Shown: positions 43,823 to 52,700, numbered from the stretch's first letter. The stretch: 64,000 nt of DNA from Flagellimonas amphidinii (GCF_013090115.1 NZ_JABFNN010000030.1:186001-250000); one strand, 5' to 3'. Numbers and translations are program-made. Notes: a model not told the origin generated them from the sequence alone.

Positions 43823-45010
43823 TTATTTGAAACTAAGACCGTCCATATTTTTTAAGCGGGCGATAATACCCCAACCATAAAAGTAGTTGGTCAGCCCAAT
43901 TAAAATTTCATTTTCCCCTTCTTTAAAAGGAATATTGAACGAAGCATTTTCTATCGTACATCTTCCACGTGGTTGTTTCATACCTGGGGAACCGTAGTAA
44001 TTTTTATCTTGGTACAAGGGCTGACCGTTTATAAAAACCCAAACTTCGTCGCTAAATCCAAGATTTACTTCTTTTTCTTGAATTTTATCAGAGTTAATGG
44101 TTGTTTTTAACCATGTTAATTTTCTTTCACCACTTGCTGTGGCCCCATACATTTCTGTCAAGTTCACTAAGGCTCTGCGACTTGCTTTTATGGACTTCCA
44201 AACTGCAGAGCTGTTCAATAGCGTACTATCAATGGCAACACCCGGACTTACAAGAATCTGCTGCATCAGGTCTTTTCCAGAGGGAAAATCAACAGGTTCT
44301 GTTACCTCCCAATCTCTTAAATAATTAGGGTCATTGTAGGTTGGATCATAACCTTTGGTGGCAGGTAAGTCCTCTGTTGCATTGGGCTGTATGGTCATAT
44401 TGGCATAAATCACGTTACCAGAAAGAGCTATTCCACCAGATTTTGTTACACCTTCCAATGCAGGAACCAATAGTGCCGGTTTTTGTAGATCATTTACAAA
44501 CACTTTCATCTGATTTTCAGATACTACCAACTTGATATGGTTCCATTGATTTTCCAAAATGGTTGCTGCTGCTTGATAGTCATCAGTCACATCCCATAGA
44601 TTTACGCCATCCAATACGGCTGCATATTGCATGGAAGTTCTGCGGAGAGGATTCGGTTTTCCAAAATGCCGCAGATAAAATATTTCTGAATTCAAGGTGT
44701 CTTTATCTATGCGAAAATTGATTCCCGGAAAGCCCGCCCCTTTCAGTTCTACATCAAATTCAATAGTTCCTGTAGTAAACTCAAAGTCCTTTAGCATAAC
44801 ATTGATAGGACGGTCGTTGGTACTCTTTACAGCATTAACTGTTTTGTAGGTGATGAATTCCACATTATCAGATACAGGTGACCAATACTTTTCAGTTAAA
44901 GGGAATTGTAAGACCTTGGCCTGTTTTTTTCTGGTCCCTTGACCATACGAAATATTAAAAATGAGCAGTAAGATTAGTGCTGCATACAGTTTTTGTAATG
45001 AATTGTCCAT
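43823..45010 (-). CDS. secreted two-domain LamG-like / jelly-roll protein
   Basis: The 395-residue protein has a signal peptide (ALILLLIFNISYG/Q). Residues about 30-210 look like a concanavalin/LamG fold (FTTGTIEFDVELKG, NQWNHIKLVVSENQMKVFVND, SGGIALSG). Residues about 225-395 look like a second jelly roll of the beta-galactosidase type (LTWLKTTIN, DEVWVFINGQPLYQD, FKEGENEILIGLTNYFYGWG). It has no visible catalytic motif, so carbohydrate binding is the safest inference. It is divergent from a transmembrane regulator that also carries a LamG-like domain. Confidence 0.75.
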   Translation of the reverse strand: MDNSLQKLYAALILLLIFNISYGQGTRKKQAKVLQFPLTEKYWSPVSDNVEFITYKTVNAVKSTNDRPINVMLKDFEFTTGTIEFDVELKGAGFPGINFRIDKDTLNSEIFYLRHFGKPNPLRRTSMQYAAVLDGVNLWDVTDDYQAAATILENQWNHIKLVVSENQMKVFVNDLQKPALLVPALEGVTKSGGIALSGNVIYANMTIQPNATEDLPATKGYDPTYNDPNYLRDWEVTEPVDFPSGKDLMQQILVSPGVAIDSTLLNSSAVWKSIKASRRALVNLTEMYGATASGERKLTWLKTTINSDKIQEKEVNLGFSDEVWVFINGQPLYQDKNYYGSPGMKQPRGRCTIENASFNIPFKEGENEILIGLTNYFYGWGIIARLKNMDGLSFK

Positions 45011-45091
45011 TTTTTAATGATTTGAATTTTAAACTAAATTTGATTTGTAGTAAATGTAGATTGGATTGAGTATTGGAACGCCCTTTCAACT

Positions 45092-45121
45092 TGTTCAATC
45101 CTGTTTAATCCTGTTCAAAAT
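45092..45121. promoter_or_regulatory. three tandem 10-bp repeats in the divergent control region
   Basis: TGTTCAATCC, TGTTTAATCC and TGTTCAAAAT occupy 45092-45101, 45102-45111 and 45112-45121. Their 10-bp period places them on the same DNA face, as expected for cooperative binding. They lie in the 140-bp region between the secreted LamG-like gene and the transmembrane regulator, 30 bp upstream of the latter's ATG. Confidence 0.5.
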
Positions 45122-45150
45122 AGATGGCTCGCTAAACGCTTTTTAGTTTT

Positions 45151-46416
45151 ATGGATAAATCAAAACTTAACATGATTCAATATTTGGTTGCACAAGTTGA
45201 GAAACAACTAGGCTGGGGCAGTGGTACCAATTGGAGCAATAAAGACTTTGAAGAGCTAAGTGACCGCATTTTTTCCTCGACCAAAAAAAGATTGAGTGTT
45301 ACAACACTGAAAAGAATTTGGGGTAGGGCCGAGTTGATAGCTAATCCAAGTTCTGCTACTTTGGATATCCTATCGGAATTTATTGGACATAAAAACTGGC
45401 GAGAGTTTGCAGGAAGTTACAAATCCCAACCTCTTCCAAAAACGTTTTGGAAGGAGATAAAAACATCAAACTTGGTCGTACTGGGGGTACTGATTTTAGT
45501 CGCAGGAGTTTTAATGGCCATGTTTTGGCGTAGAAATCCTGATGAGGTAAGTAAAGTCGCTACCCTTGATAAATCAGCTTTTAAGTTTAAAAGTAGAATT
45601 GTCAGTGATGAGATACCCAATTCTGTTGTTTTTGAGTATGATGCCTCCAATGCAAGGGATAGTGCAGTGATTGAAATACAACAAGATTGGGATGAAAACA
45701 AACGAATCTTAATTAACAAAACCGATAGTATTGCCACTTGCATTTATTATTTGCCAGGGTTCTTCAAGTCAAAGCTGGTTGTTGATGGCACTATTGTACA
45801 AGAGGATGATGTTTTCATAAAAACCCAAGATTGGTTAGGGGTAATCCAACAAGACAATGCTCCCATTTATCTTCAGCGTGAAGAAATTAAACAAGGTGAT
45901 GAGCTTTCAATTACCCTAGATGTACTAAGTGCCTATGATATGGATCCAAGAACTTCAAATGTAATGACCAGTCTCTATAAAGTCAGAGATTTTGGAGAGC
46001 TATATACGGATAATTTTGAATTTTCCTTTCAAGTGAAAAACACCTTAAAGGAAGGGTTGAGTGGATGTCAGGGAGTAAAAGTATTTGTACTCTATGATGG
46101 AGGGGCCTTGGGCATTCCCTTGGCCAAAAAAGGATGTATTGCAAACCTTAATCTATTAGCTTTTGGAGATTATATTGATGGAAAGAAAAATGACCTTTCA
46201 GGTTTTGGGGTTGATTTTAATGACTTTGTTGATTTGCAATGTATTTCCAAAAAGGGCAAACTTGAAATTTTTGTGGATGGTGTTCAGGTATATGAAGGAA
46301 AGGGACATGAAACTTCAGCGAAGATTAAGGGGATAAGTGTATATTTTGAAGGGACAGGAACCATTAAAAACATTGCACTTAATTCAATTACGAACGTTTC
46401 CTCAAAATCGATATAA
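45151..46416 (+). CDS. transmembrane one-component regulator with PKD-like and LamG-like exterior
   Basis: The 421-residue protein starts with a conserved flavobacterial cytoplasmic domain (residues 1-98) that includes RLSVTTLKRIWGRAE and SATLDILSEFIGHKNWREF, probably an HTH-like DNA-binding part. A single TM helix spans about 107-126. Outside, residues about 145-235 resemble a PKD-like domain (SVVFEYDASNARDSAVIEIQQDW) and about 280-415 a LamG-like lectin fold (NFEFSFQVKN, LEIFVDGVQVYEG). This layout suggests direct signalling from an external glycan to DNA. No kinase or receiver domain is present. Confidence 0.75.
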   Translation: MDKSKLNMIQYLVAQVEKQLGWGSGTNWSNKDFEELSDRIFSSTKKRLSVTTLKRIWGRAELIANPSSATLDILSEFIGHKNWREFAGSYKSQPLPKTFWKEIKTSNLVVLGVLILVAGVLMAMFWRRNPDEVSKVATLDKSAFKFKSRIVSDEIPNSVVFEYDASNARDSAVIEIQQDWDENKRILINKTDSIATCIYYLPGFFKSKLVVDGTIVQEDDVFIKTQDWLGVIQQDNAPIYLQREEIKQGDELSITLDVLSAYDMDPRTSNVMTSLYKVRDFGELYTDNFEFSFQVKNTLKEGLSGCQGVKVFVLYDGGALGIPLAKKGCIANLNLLAFGDYIDGKKNDLSGFGVDFNDFVDLQCISKKGKLEIFVDGVQVYEGKGHETSAKIKGISVYFEGTGTIKNIALNSITNVSSKSI

Positions 46417-46458
46417 GTAAATAACTTAAGAATAATTTACATTTAATTTATGTTTACT

Positions 46459-46466
46459 TAACTTTG
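46459..46466 (+). promoter_or_regulatory. -7 element upstream of the lysine-rich protein gene
   Basis: TAACTTTG is an exact TAnnTTTG element 22 bp before the ATG at 46489. The sequence upstream (ATTTACATTTAATTTATG, 46435-46452) closely resembles the AT-rich repeat near 25771. No good -33 TTG is seen. Confidence 0.55.
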
Positions 46467-46488
46467 TGGTAACATTAAAAAATGAAAG

Positions 46489-46722
46489 ATGTCCAAAAAA
46501 AGTAAACTGAAAAAGGCTTTGAAGAAAGCAAAGAAGAATCTAAAAGCTAAAGAAAAAGCAGCTAAGAAAGCAGTTGCTAAACTTCAGAAATTGAAGAAGA
46601 AAAAGGCAAAGAAAAAAGAATTGGAAAAAGTAGCTAAGAAGGCAAAAGTTAGACAACTTAAAGCTAAAGTAGCGGCAAAAAAAGCTAGCTCAGCCAAAAA
46701 GGCACTTAAGAAAGTGGCATAA
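46489..46722 (+). CDS. lysine/alanine-rich basic protein, histone H1-like
   Basis: The 77-residue protein has 35 lysines (45%) and many alanines, with no aromatic residue and no signal peptide. The pattern KKAxKK repeats throughout and would form a basic helix. Composition resembles the C-terminal tail of histone H1 and bacterial H1-like nucleoid proteins. It has its own -7 element and a strong terminator, so it is expressed alone. Binding DNA or RNA is likely from charge, but no function is established here. Confidence 0.8.
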   Translation: MSKKSKLKKALKKAKKNLKAKEKAAKKAVAKLQKLKKKKAKKKELEKVAKKAKVRQLKAKVAAKKASSAKKALKKVA

Positions 46723-46754
46723 CTTAGATTACAGATAACCGACTAATCATAAGG

Positions 46755-46788
46755 AAGGGAAGTATCGATGCTTCCCTTTTTTATTTTA
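46755..46788 (+). terminator. rho-independent terminator of the lysine-rich gene
   Basis: AAGGGAAG (46755-46762) pairs with CTTCCCTT (46771-46778) around an 8-base loop, followed by a T-rich tail. It sits 33 bp beyond the stop of the lysine-rich gene and just before the end of the convergent gene. Confidence 0.85.
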
Positions 46789-46794
46789 GAATCA

Positions 46795-47268
46795 TTAGTA
46801 CAATTCTTCCAAAACCAATCTGTAGTCATACTGCAAATCCTCATGTAGGGCTGAAAGTTTCTTTTGAATATACTCCAGTTGTCTTTTGTATAGATTTAGC
46901 AAAGTGGTATTCCTTTGAATGGAAGGAGAAAAGACCTTTAATTTTTGACAGAAATACAGTAGCAATTCCACCTCGGTTTCTTTGTTGCCAGAATACCGAA
47001 TGTATTTTTTAAGGTTTCTCAAGATTTTTCGAACACTTTTTTTGATATAGAAATAACTGTTTGTATTAATGTCCAAAAAAAGTTCGTCCACTTCAAGTTT
47101 AACGGTTTCAATGTAACCATTTTCATCCCCGGCTTCAAAAAGCAAATAAGTGAGGAGTTCTTTGTTTTCTTTTTTAAATCGAGCCAATCGCAGACAAAGC
47201 TGAAGGATCTCATCCTCTGACCTAAATTGCAATTCTTTTTTGAGTTGGGCTATGGTTGCAGCTTTCAT
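46795..47268 (-). CDS. conserved helical protein of unknown function
   Basis: I do not recognise this 157-residue protein with confidence; its length and pattern recall the DUF6155-type proteins of Bacteroidota. It is all-helical, without signal peptide or TM segments, and has many charged residues (IAQLKKELQFRSEDEILQLCLRLARFKKENKELL at the start, FYIKKSVRKILRNLKKYIR in the middle). It starts 4 bp after the SDR gene stop, so it is cotranscribed with it. Confidence 0.65.
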   Translation of the reverse strand: MKAATIAQLKKELQFRSEDEILQLCLRLARFKKENKELLTYLLFEAGDENGYIETVKLEVDELFLDINTNSYFYIKKSVRKILRNLKKYIRYSGNKETEVELLLYFCQKLKVFSPSIQRNTTLLNLYKRQLEYIQKKLSALHEDLQYDYRLVLEELY

Positions 47269-47272
47269 GGGT

Positions 47273-48031
47273 TTAACTTCTTAAATAGGATGCGCCATTG
47301 ACATCGATAATGGTACCCGAACAATATTCGGCACCCTCCGAGGCCAAAAATAGGACGGCATGGGCTACTTCCTCAGGTTTTGCCATACGTTGAAAAGGAG
47401 TTTCGGCCAACAAACGCTCTTCCTCTTCTGGTGTTAGGGCGTTGACTCCCATTTCAGTAGCAGTAAACCCCGGGGCAACTACGCCAACAAAAATATTATG
47501 CGGTGCTAACTTTTTGGCCAAAGATTGACTCATGGCATTTAATGCCGCTTTGCTGGCGCCATAAGCGGGAGCATTGGGTTCGCCTCTAAAAGCACCCCTG
47601 GAAGAGACATTCACAATTTTTCCGCCGCCAGATGCTATCATTTTTTGAGAGGCCCAATAGGTTAGGTGAGCCGCAGCAAAGAGATTGGTTTCAAATGTGG
47701 TTTCCCATTCTTGGCCCCATCCCTTAAAATCAATTTCATCAATTTTGTGATGATGAAAAATGGCAGCATTGTTCACTAAAATATCCAATTGGCCATAGGC
47801 TTCAACAAATTCATGAATCAATTCTTGACAATTTTCCTTTTGGGAAATATCTTTTTGAAAAAGGCCATGCCCATCCCCGGGAAGTTCCGAAAGTGTTTTC
47901 TGGGCTTCTTCAATGTTACTGCGAAAGTTGATACCTACTTTGGCCCCTTTTTGGGCAAAGGCCAAAGCTGTTGCCTTGCCTATTCCACGTGAAGCGCCAG
48001 TGATCAAGACAGTTTTACCAGAAAAATCCAT
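47273..48031 (-). CDS. short-chain dehydrogenase/reductase (FabG-like)
   Basis: The 252-residue classical SDR has the cofactor motif TGASRGIG at 11-18, NNAA near 88, the catalytic Ser near 143 and YGASK with Tyr157 and Lys161. It reduces or oxidises a carbonyl or hydroxyl with NAD(P)H. Such enzymes are hard to assign; a 3-oxoacyl-ACP reductase or sugar dehydrogenase role is possible. No fatty acid genes are adjacent, so FabG itself is not claimed. Confidence 0.88.
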   Translation of the reverse strand: MDFSGKTVLITGASRGIGKATALAFAQKGAKVGINFRSNIEEAQKTLSELPGDGHGLFQKDISQKENCQELIHEFVEAYGQLDILVNNAAIFHHHKIDEIDFKGWGQEWETTFETNLFAAAHLTYWASQKMIASGGGKIVNVSSRGAFRGEPNAPAYGASKAALNAMSQSLAKKLAPHNIFVGVVAPGFTATEMGVNALTPEEEERLLAETPFQRMAKPEEVAHAVLFLASEGAEYCSGTIIDVNGASYLRS

Positions 48032-48127
48032 TAAATAAGTGTTTCTTTTCCAAAGATACTAATGAATATGCGGTATGGGATTCTTAGCGGTTTCCACTAT
48101 CTTTAAAAAGTCCAAAAATCAATCAAA

Positions 48128-50167
48128 ATGAAAAAGGTTCTCTGTCTTTTGGCTTTGGCCATATCCTTTCAATTTATTACGGCCCAAAAACCAAACTTCT
48201 CGTATTTAGACATTTTTGATTTACAATATGTGTCCGACCCCCAAGTTTCACCAAATGGGGAATGGGTGGTTTATCGAAGAATGGGATTTGATATTTTGAA
48301 AGATGCATCCAAAGGCAATTTATGGATAATTAGAACCGATGGAAGCCAACATCAAAAGTTAACTGCAAATGAAGGCAACGAGAGTAATCCACGATGGTCG
48401 CCCTCAGGTGATCGAATTGCATTTTCCAGCAGTACCGATGAAGGTTCAGAAATTTATATGTATTGGGTGGCATCTGGAAAGGTTGCAAAATTGACGCAAT
48501 TGCCTTTTAGTCCCAGTTCATTGACGTGGTCTCCAGATGGTAAGCAATTGGCATTCTCCATGAATGTGCCCAAAGCACCTCCGGTAATTGCCAAAATTCC
48601 TAAAAAACCCAAAGGGGCAAAATGGGCGGAGCCCCCTCGAATTACTGATCGGGTTTATCATGAAGCTGACGGTAAAGGTTATATCAAGCCAGGATTCAAC
48701 CATATTTTTACCATTCCAGCAGAGGGTGGTGCTCCCAGACAGATAACATCAGGAGACTGGCACCACAGAGGAACACTTTCATGGTCTCCGGATGCTTCAA
48801 AAATTTATTTCTCAGCGAATAGGGTAGAAGATTGGGAATATCGCTTCAGAAATAGTGAGATTTATTCCGTTAGCGTGGAAAGTGGTGCAATAACTGCTTT
48901 AACTGACCGAAATGGGCCCGATTATAATCCACAAGTTTCTCCTGATGGAAAATATATCGCTTACTTAGGTTTTGAGGATAAAGTGCAGGCTTTCCAAACT
49001 AGGAAGCTCCATATTATGAATAGTGATGGCAGTAATAAACGGTTACTTTCTGCGGGATTGGACAGAACCTTGTCTAAAATCCAATGGAATGCAAAGGGCG
49101 ATGGACTCTATGTATATTATGATGATAAGGGCAATGGTAAGATTGGATATGTTTCCCTTTCTGGGAAAGTGGAAAAACTGGTGGACAATGTTGGAGGCAC
49201 CACTTTGGGAAGACCCTATGCAAGTGGTGCGTATAGTGTTTCAAAAAATGGCACAATCGCGTTTACACAAACCAGACCTAATTATCCAGCAGAGCTGGCT
49301 GTCCTTAAGCCAAAATCAAAAGTACCTGCCCAATTAACAACGTTGAATGCTGCATTACTCAACTATAGAACCTTGGGAAAGGTGGAAGAAGTGTGGTACA
49401 AATCATCAGTGGATGGGAGGGATATACAAGGATGGGTGGTGTATCCTCCCAACTACGATAGCAATAAAAAATATCCTTTTATGGTAGAGAACCATGGAGG
49501 GCCTATCCTTAATTATGGTGACCGGTTTTCTATAGAAATGCAACTCTATGCTTCCGAAGGATATATCGTTTTTTATCCAAACCCCAGAGGAAGTACAAGT
49601 TATGGGGAGGAATTTGGCAACCTTTTGTACAACAACTATCCTGGTGAAGACTATAATGATGTAATGGATGGTGTGGACCACTGCATAGAAATGGGAATTG
49701 CCCATGAAGACCAATTGTTCGTTACGGGAGGTAGCGCAGGCGGAATCATGTCCGCTTGGATCATTGGAAAGAACAATCGTTTTGAAGCTGCCGTAGTGGC
49801 CAAACCTGTAATGAACTGGATCAGTAAGACCTTGGTGGCCGATAACTACTTTTATTATTTCAATCATAGGTATCCAGGGCAGCCTTGGGAAAATTTTGAA
49901 GGGTATTGGAAATTTTCCCCTATTTCGCTCGTTGGTAATGTAGAGACACCCACAATGGTAATGGTGGGAATGAACGATTTGCGAACACCTCCCAGCGAGG
50001 CCAAACAATTGTATCATGCACTCAAACTCCGAAAGATAGAGACCGTTTTAGTGGAAATCCCAGGAGCAAGTCATGGTATAGCCAGCAAACCGAGTAATCT
50101 GATGACCAAAGTAGCCCACACGGTGGCTTGGTTTGACAAGTTTAGAACAGGTAAAGAAGATGAGTAA
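48128..50167 (+). CDS. S9 family peptidase (prolyl oligopeptidase type), exported
   Basis: The 679-residue protein has a signal peptide (cleavage after ITA near residue 20). A WD40-like beta-propeller (about 30-400; repeats such as SWSPDASKIYFSA) is followed by an alpha/beta-hydrolase domain. The catalytic triad is Ser536 in GGSAGG, Asp617 in GMNDLRTP and His649 in GASHG. It cleaves short peptides, probably in the periplasm. The end overlaps the next gene by 8 bp. Confidence 0.93.
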   Translation: MKKVLCLLALAISFQFITAQKPNFSYLDIFDLQYVSDPQVSPNGEWVVYRRMGFDILKDASKGNLWIIRTDGSQHQKLTANEGNESNPRWSPSGDRIAFSSSTDEGSEIYMYWVASGKVAKLTQLPFSPSSLTWSPDGKQLAFSMNVPKAPPVIAKIPKKPKGAKWAEPPRITDRVYHEADGKGYIKPGFNHIFTIPAEGGAPRQITSGDWHHRGTLSWSPDASKIYFSANRVEDWEYRFRNSEIYSVSVESGAITALTDRNGPDYNPQVSPDGKYIAYLGFEDKVQAFQTRKLHIMNSDGSNKRLLSAGLDRTLSKIQWNAKGDGLYVYYDDKGNGKIGYVSLSGKVEKLVDNVGGTTLGRPYASGAYSVSKNGTIAFTQTRPNYPAELAVLKPKSKVPAQLTTLNAALLNYRTLGKVEEVWYKSSVDGRDIQGWVVYPPNYDSNKKYPFMVENHGGPILNYGDRFSIEMQLYASEGYIVFYPNPRGSTSYGEEFGNLLYNNYPGEDYNDVMDGVDHCIEMGIAHEDQLFVTGGSAGGIMSAWIIGKNNRFEAAVVAKPVMNWISKTLVADNYFYYFNHRYPGQPWENFEGYWKFSPISLVGNVETPTMVMVGMNDLRTPPSEAKQLYHALKLRKIETVLVEIPGASHGIASKPSNLMTKVAHTVAWFDKFRTGKEDE

Positions 50168-50588
50168 AAAGAAAAGACATTGGTTGTGGAACGCATTGAT
50201 TGTTCTCACGCTCATTGTCTGTGGCTTGGCCTTTATAATACACTATAAAAATTGGTGCAAGTTGGAAGATGGAAAGTTGAAAATGCTATCCGGAATCTAT
50301 TACCAGCAAATACCCATCACCGAAATAGATAGTATTGCATTGGTGGCAAAATTGCCCGAAATGGAACGTAGTTCCGGATTTTCTTGGATGGCAAAGGAAA
50401 AAGGAGTTTTCAAGGACTCACTTACGCAATCCAAAGTCTATGTGTTTGTGGATGATTTGAGGCAGCAAAAAATCAAGTTGATTCATCACGATTCCCTAAA
50501 AATGTTTATCAATTTTCAGGATAGCATCCAAACACAAAAAATATATGCTATTTTGCAAACAGAGGTGTTGGACGGTCCCAAAGACTAA
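50160..50588 (+). CDS. single-TM protein of unknown function
   Basis: The 142-residue protein starts at the ATG at 50160, which overlaps the peptidase stop by 8 bp; an upstream start at 50133 lies inside the peptidase gene. It has a basic start (MSKKKRHWLW), one TM helix (about 10-30) and an exterior domain of about 110 residues with ITEIDSIALVAKLPEM. No family was recognised. Overlap suggests coupling to the peptidase. Confidence 0.7.
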   Translation: MSKKKRHWLWNALIVLTLIVCGLAFIIHYKNWCKLEDGKLKMLSGIYYQQIPITEIDSIALVAKLPEMERSSGFSWMAKEKGVFKDSLTQSKVYVFVDDLRQQKIKLIHHDSLKMFINFQDSIQTQKIYAILQTEVLDGPKD

Positions 50589-50647
50589 ATTGTTTTTTGA
50601 AACGTATATGAACCAAATCAATCTAATATTGTAGTCCCAATTTAACT

Positions 50648-51055
50648 ATGAAAGCACTTTTTTTTTGCCTCCTATTGATGCCATTAAGCCTACTCGCACA
50701 AAATACCATTTCTGTTCACATCAATAATGTTGATTCCGCTTCGGGTCAGGTGAATGTAGCGGTTTATGATTCTGATGACACCTTTCTTTCATTTGAAGAG
50801 GTCCTGAAGACTGGAAGTGCTCCCGCACATGAAGGACAAGTAACTTTAAAGATTGAAGATTTGCCTATTGGAGAATATGCTTTGGCCGTATTTCATGATA
50901 AAAATGGCAACGGAAAATTGGATACCAATTGGTTGGGCATTCCAAAGGAAAAGGTTGCTTTTTCCAAAGCCAAAATGAAGACTTTTGGACCACCAAGATA
51001 TCGGGAGTGTGCTTTTGTAGTCACTTCGGATTACGAGATTAGCATAGACCTTTAA
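50648..51055 (+). CDS. DUF2141 secreted protein
   Basis: The 135-residue protein has a signal peptide (cleavage after LLA near residue 17) and a DUF2141 domain (GQVNVAVYDSDDTFL, IGEYALAVFHDKNGNGKLDTNWLGIPKE). The NGNGKLDTN stretch looks like a calcium-binding loop. The biological role of the family is unknown. Confidence 0.9.
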   Translation: MKALFFCLLLMPLSLLAQNTISVHINNVDSASGQVNVAVYDSDDTFLSFEEVLKTGSAPAHEGQVTLKIEDLPIGEYALAVFHDKNGNGKLDTNWLGIPKEKVAFSKAKMKTFGPPRYRECAFVVTSDYEISIDL

Positions 51056-51065
51056 ACCTATACAA

Positions 51066-51458
51066 TTGGAAAAAATATTGCTTGCACAGGTTATGGGAGC
51101 TCTTTATGGCCTGCTTGCCGTAGTTTTTGGAGCCTTTGGTGCTCATGCCCTAAAAAAGAAATTGACCCCCGAGTTACTTCACAGCTTTGAAACAGGGGTC
51201 AAATATCAAATGTACCATGCCATTGTACTCTTAGTGCTTGGTTTTAATCTAGGGTTTGATAGGTCTTTGGATTCAATTATCGTGCATTGTTTCATTTTCG
51301 GAACCCTACTCTTCTCCTTTAGCATTTATGGACTTTGCCTTAGTGCTGCCAATGGTAAAAAACTTCGCTTTTTAGGACCTATTACTCCATTTGGAGGATT
51401 GCTGCTCGTTGTTGGTTGGGCCCTTTTGCTCTATAGTTTCTTAACACCAATGTTTTAA
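51066..51458 (+). CDS. DUF423 membrane protein
   Basis: The 130-residue protein has four TM segments and the DUF423 core (FGAFGAHALKKKLTPELLHSFETGVKYQMYHAI). The start is TTG at 51066, because no ATG fits the conserved N-terminus. It follows the DUF2141 gene by 10 bp. The function is unknown. It converges on the next gene with 2 bp between the stops. Confidence 0.88.
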   Translation: MEKILLAQVMGALYGLLAVVFGAFGAHALKKKLTPELLHSFETGVKYQMYHAIVLLVLGFNLGFDRSLDSIIVHCFIFGTLLFSFSIYGLCLSAANGKKLRFLGPITPFGGLLLVVGWALLLYSFLTPMF

Positions 51459-51460
51459 GG

Positions 51461-51982
51461 CTACTCAATTTTAACTGGATTTATTTCGTCATAAAACCAA
51501 GGAGTGTGTTGGTTGGTTATGGCTGACCATTTCCATTTTTCACCCATCTTTTGCGCATGTAGGGTCATTAATCCAATTTCCTTAAAAGTTGTATCCGTGG
51601 GAATTGCTTTTTTGAACCAAAACATTTTCCAACTATAATAGGTAATGGCATTTTTGGCATCCAAAATTCGTATTTTTGGTTTGCCCGCCTCATAGAAATA
51701 ATCCAAAGAATCATTTTCTGAAAGCATTCCATGGAACTTTTCCAATTCCTTTTTTCCCTCAAAAAGATACCCTTGTGAATTAATCCAAGTCACATCATCA
51801 GAAAACTGGCGCATTGCCAAGTCTATGTCTTTTTCGATCATGGCCCGCTCCCTTTCAGAAATCATTTGAACCAAAGCCAGGGAATCCTGTTTTAATGTAT
51901 TTTCAGACAGTGCGGGGCTTCTCAGCTGGTCACATGATACAATACATAGAGCCAATGGAAACATCAGGGTGAAGATTTTCAT
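51461..51982 (-). CDS. SnoaL/DUF4440-like lipoprotein
   Basis: From the ATG at 51982 the protein has 173 residues and a lipoprotein signal (CIVSC, Cys near 17). The rest looks like an NTF2-like fold (REMIEKDIDLAMRQFSDDVTWINSQG-type opening, WKWSAITNQHT near the end). It sits 4 bp after a DUF4097 gene and is probably the last gene of the sigma-factor operon. The ligand or reaction is unknown. Confidence 0.75.
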   Translation of the reverse strand: MKIFTLMFPLALCIVSCDQLRSPALSENTLKQDSLALVQMISERERAMIEKDIDLAMRQFSDDVTWINSQGYLFEGKKELEKFHGMLSENDSLDYFYEAGKPKIRILDAKNAITYYSWKMFWFKKAIPTDTTFKEIGLMTLHAQKMGEKWKWSAITNQHTPWFYDEINPVKIE

Positions 51983-51986
51983 CAAA

Positions 51987-52700
51987 TTAGAGTCTTAAAT
52001 ACATATTGCCATTGATGGTGTTCAATTTTAAGCGGTGGGTTGCATTGTCAAACCTTCCTTCCACTTTTTGACCTACATGACGATCGGTGACCTCAAGTTT
52101 CAAATTTTCATCAGCATAAATATTGCCATGAATGGTCTCTGCTACCAAACGGGAATTTTTTAAAACCAAGTCTATTTCACCATTTATGGTGGTCAAATCC
52201 ATGTTGCCGCTATATTTTTTGATTTCTATATTGCCGTTGATGAGGTCCGCGGTAAAATCTCCTTCGATTATCTCGGAGTTCAAGTCGCCATTGATACTAC
52301 TTACCTTGAATCGGGCATTTTTGGGGACATAAAGCACATAATTGAACTTGTAGGTCTCGCCAGTGTGGTAATATCTTTTCTCATGCTCCGGACGACCCTT
52401 GTTCCATTCCTCATAAAACGCTTCAAAAAGGGCTTTGGGTTTAGAGGTAATTGCAATTGAACTATTGGTCTCATCAATTTGAAGCCTGTAAAGATCCAAA
52501 TGTTTTCCTTGCTTCGTGGTAATATCTGCTTTGAAATAAACCGTGGGCTTATCCCAGGTCTTTACCTCAATATCCGAAGCAAATTTTACATCCAAATGAA
52601 CCATTCTGTTACTAAGGTCGAAGCTTTTTTCGATGACCTTTTGGGCGTTTAGGGATAAGGTTAAGAACCCTATCAAAAGAAAGGTTGCTAAATTTTTCAT
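51987..52700 (-). CDS. DUF4097 secreted beta-helix protein (1)
   Basis: The 237-residue protein has a signal peptide (cleavage after LNA near residue 19) and a DUF4097 domain made of repeated short strands around GDLNSEIIEGDFTADLINGNIEI and TINGEIDLVL. The repeated NGxI pattern is typical of a right-handed beta-helix. It is paralogous to the next gene. The function is unknown, though linkage to a sigma factor suggests an envelope role. Confidence 0.85.
   Translation of the reverse strand: MKNLATFLLIGFLTLSLNAQKVIEKSFDLSNRMVHLDVKFASDIEVKTWDKPTVYFKADITTKQGKHLDLYRLQIDETNSSIAITSKPKALFEAFYEEWNKGRPEHEKRYYHTGETYKFNYVLYVPKNARFKVSSINGDLNSEIIEGDFTADLINGNIEIKKYSGNMDLTTINGEIDLVLKNSRLVAETIHGNIYADENLKLEVTDRHVGQKVEGRFDNATHRLKLNTINGNMYLRL

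Noticed and set aside
49406-50017. 203-residue reading frame on the minus strand within the S9 peptidase gene
   Set aside because: It overlaps the catalytic domain of a well-supported peptidase and has odd composition rich in His and Ile, typical of antisense frames.
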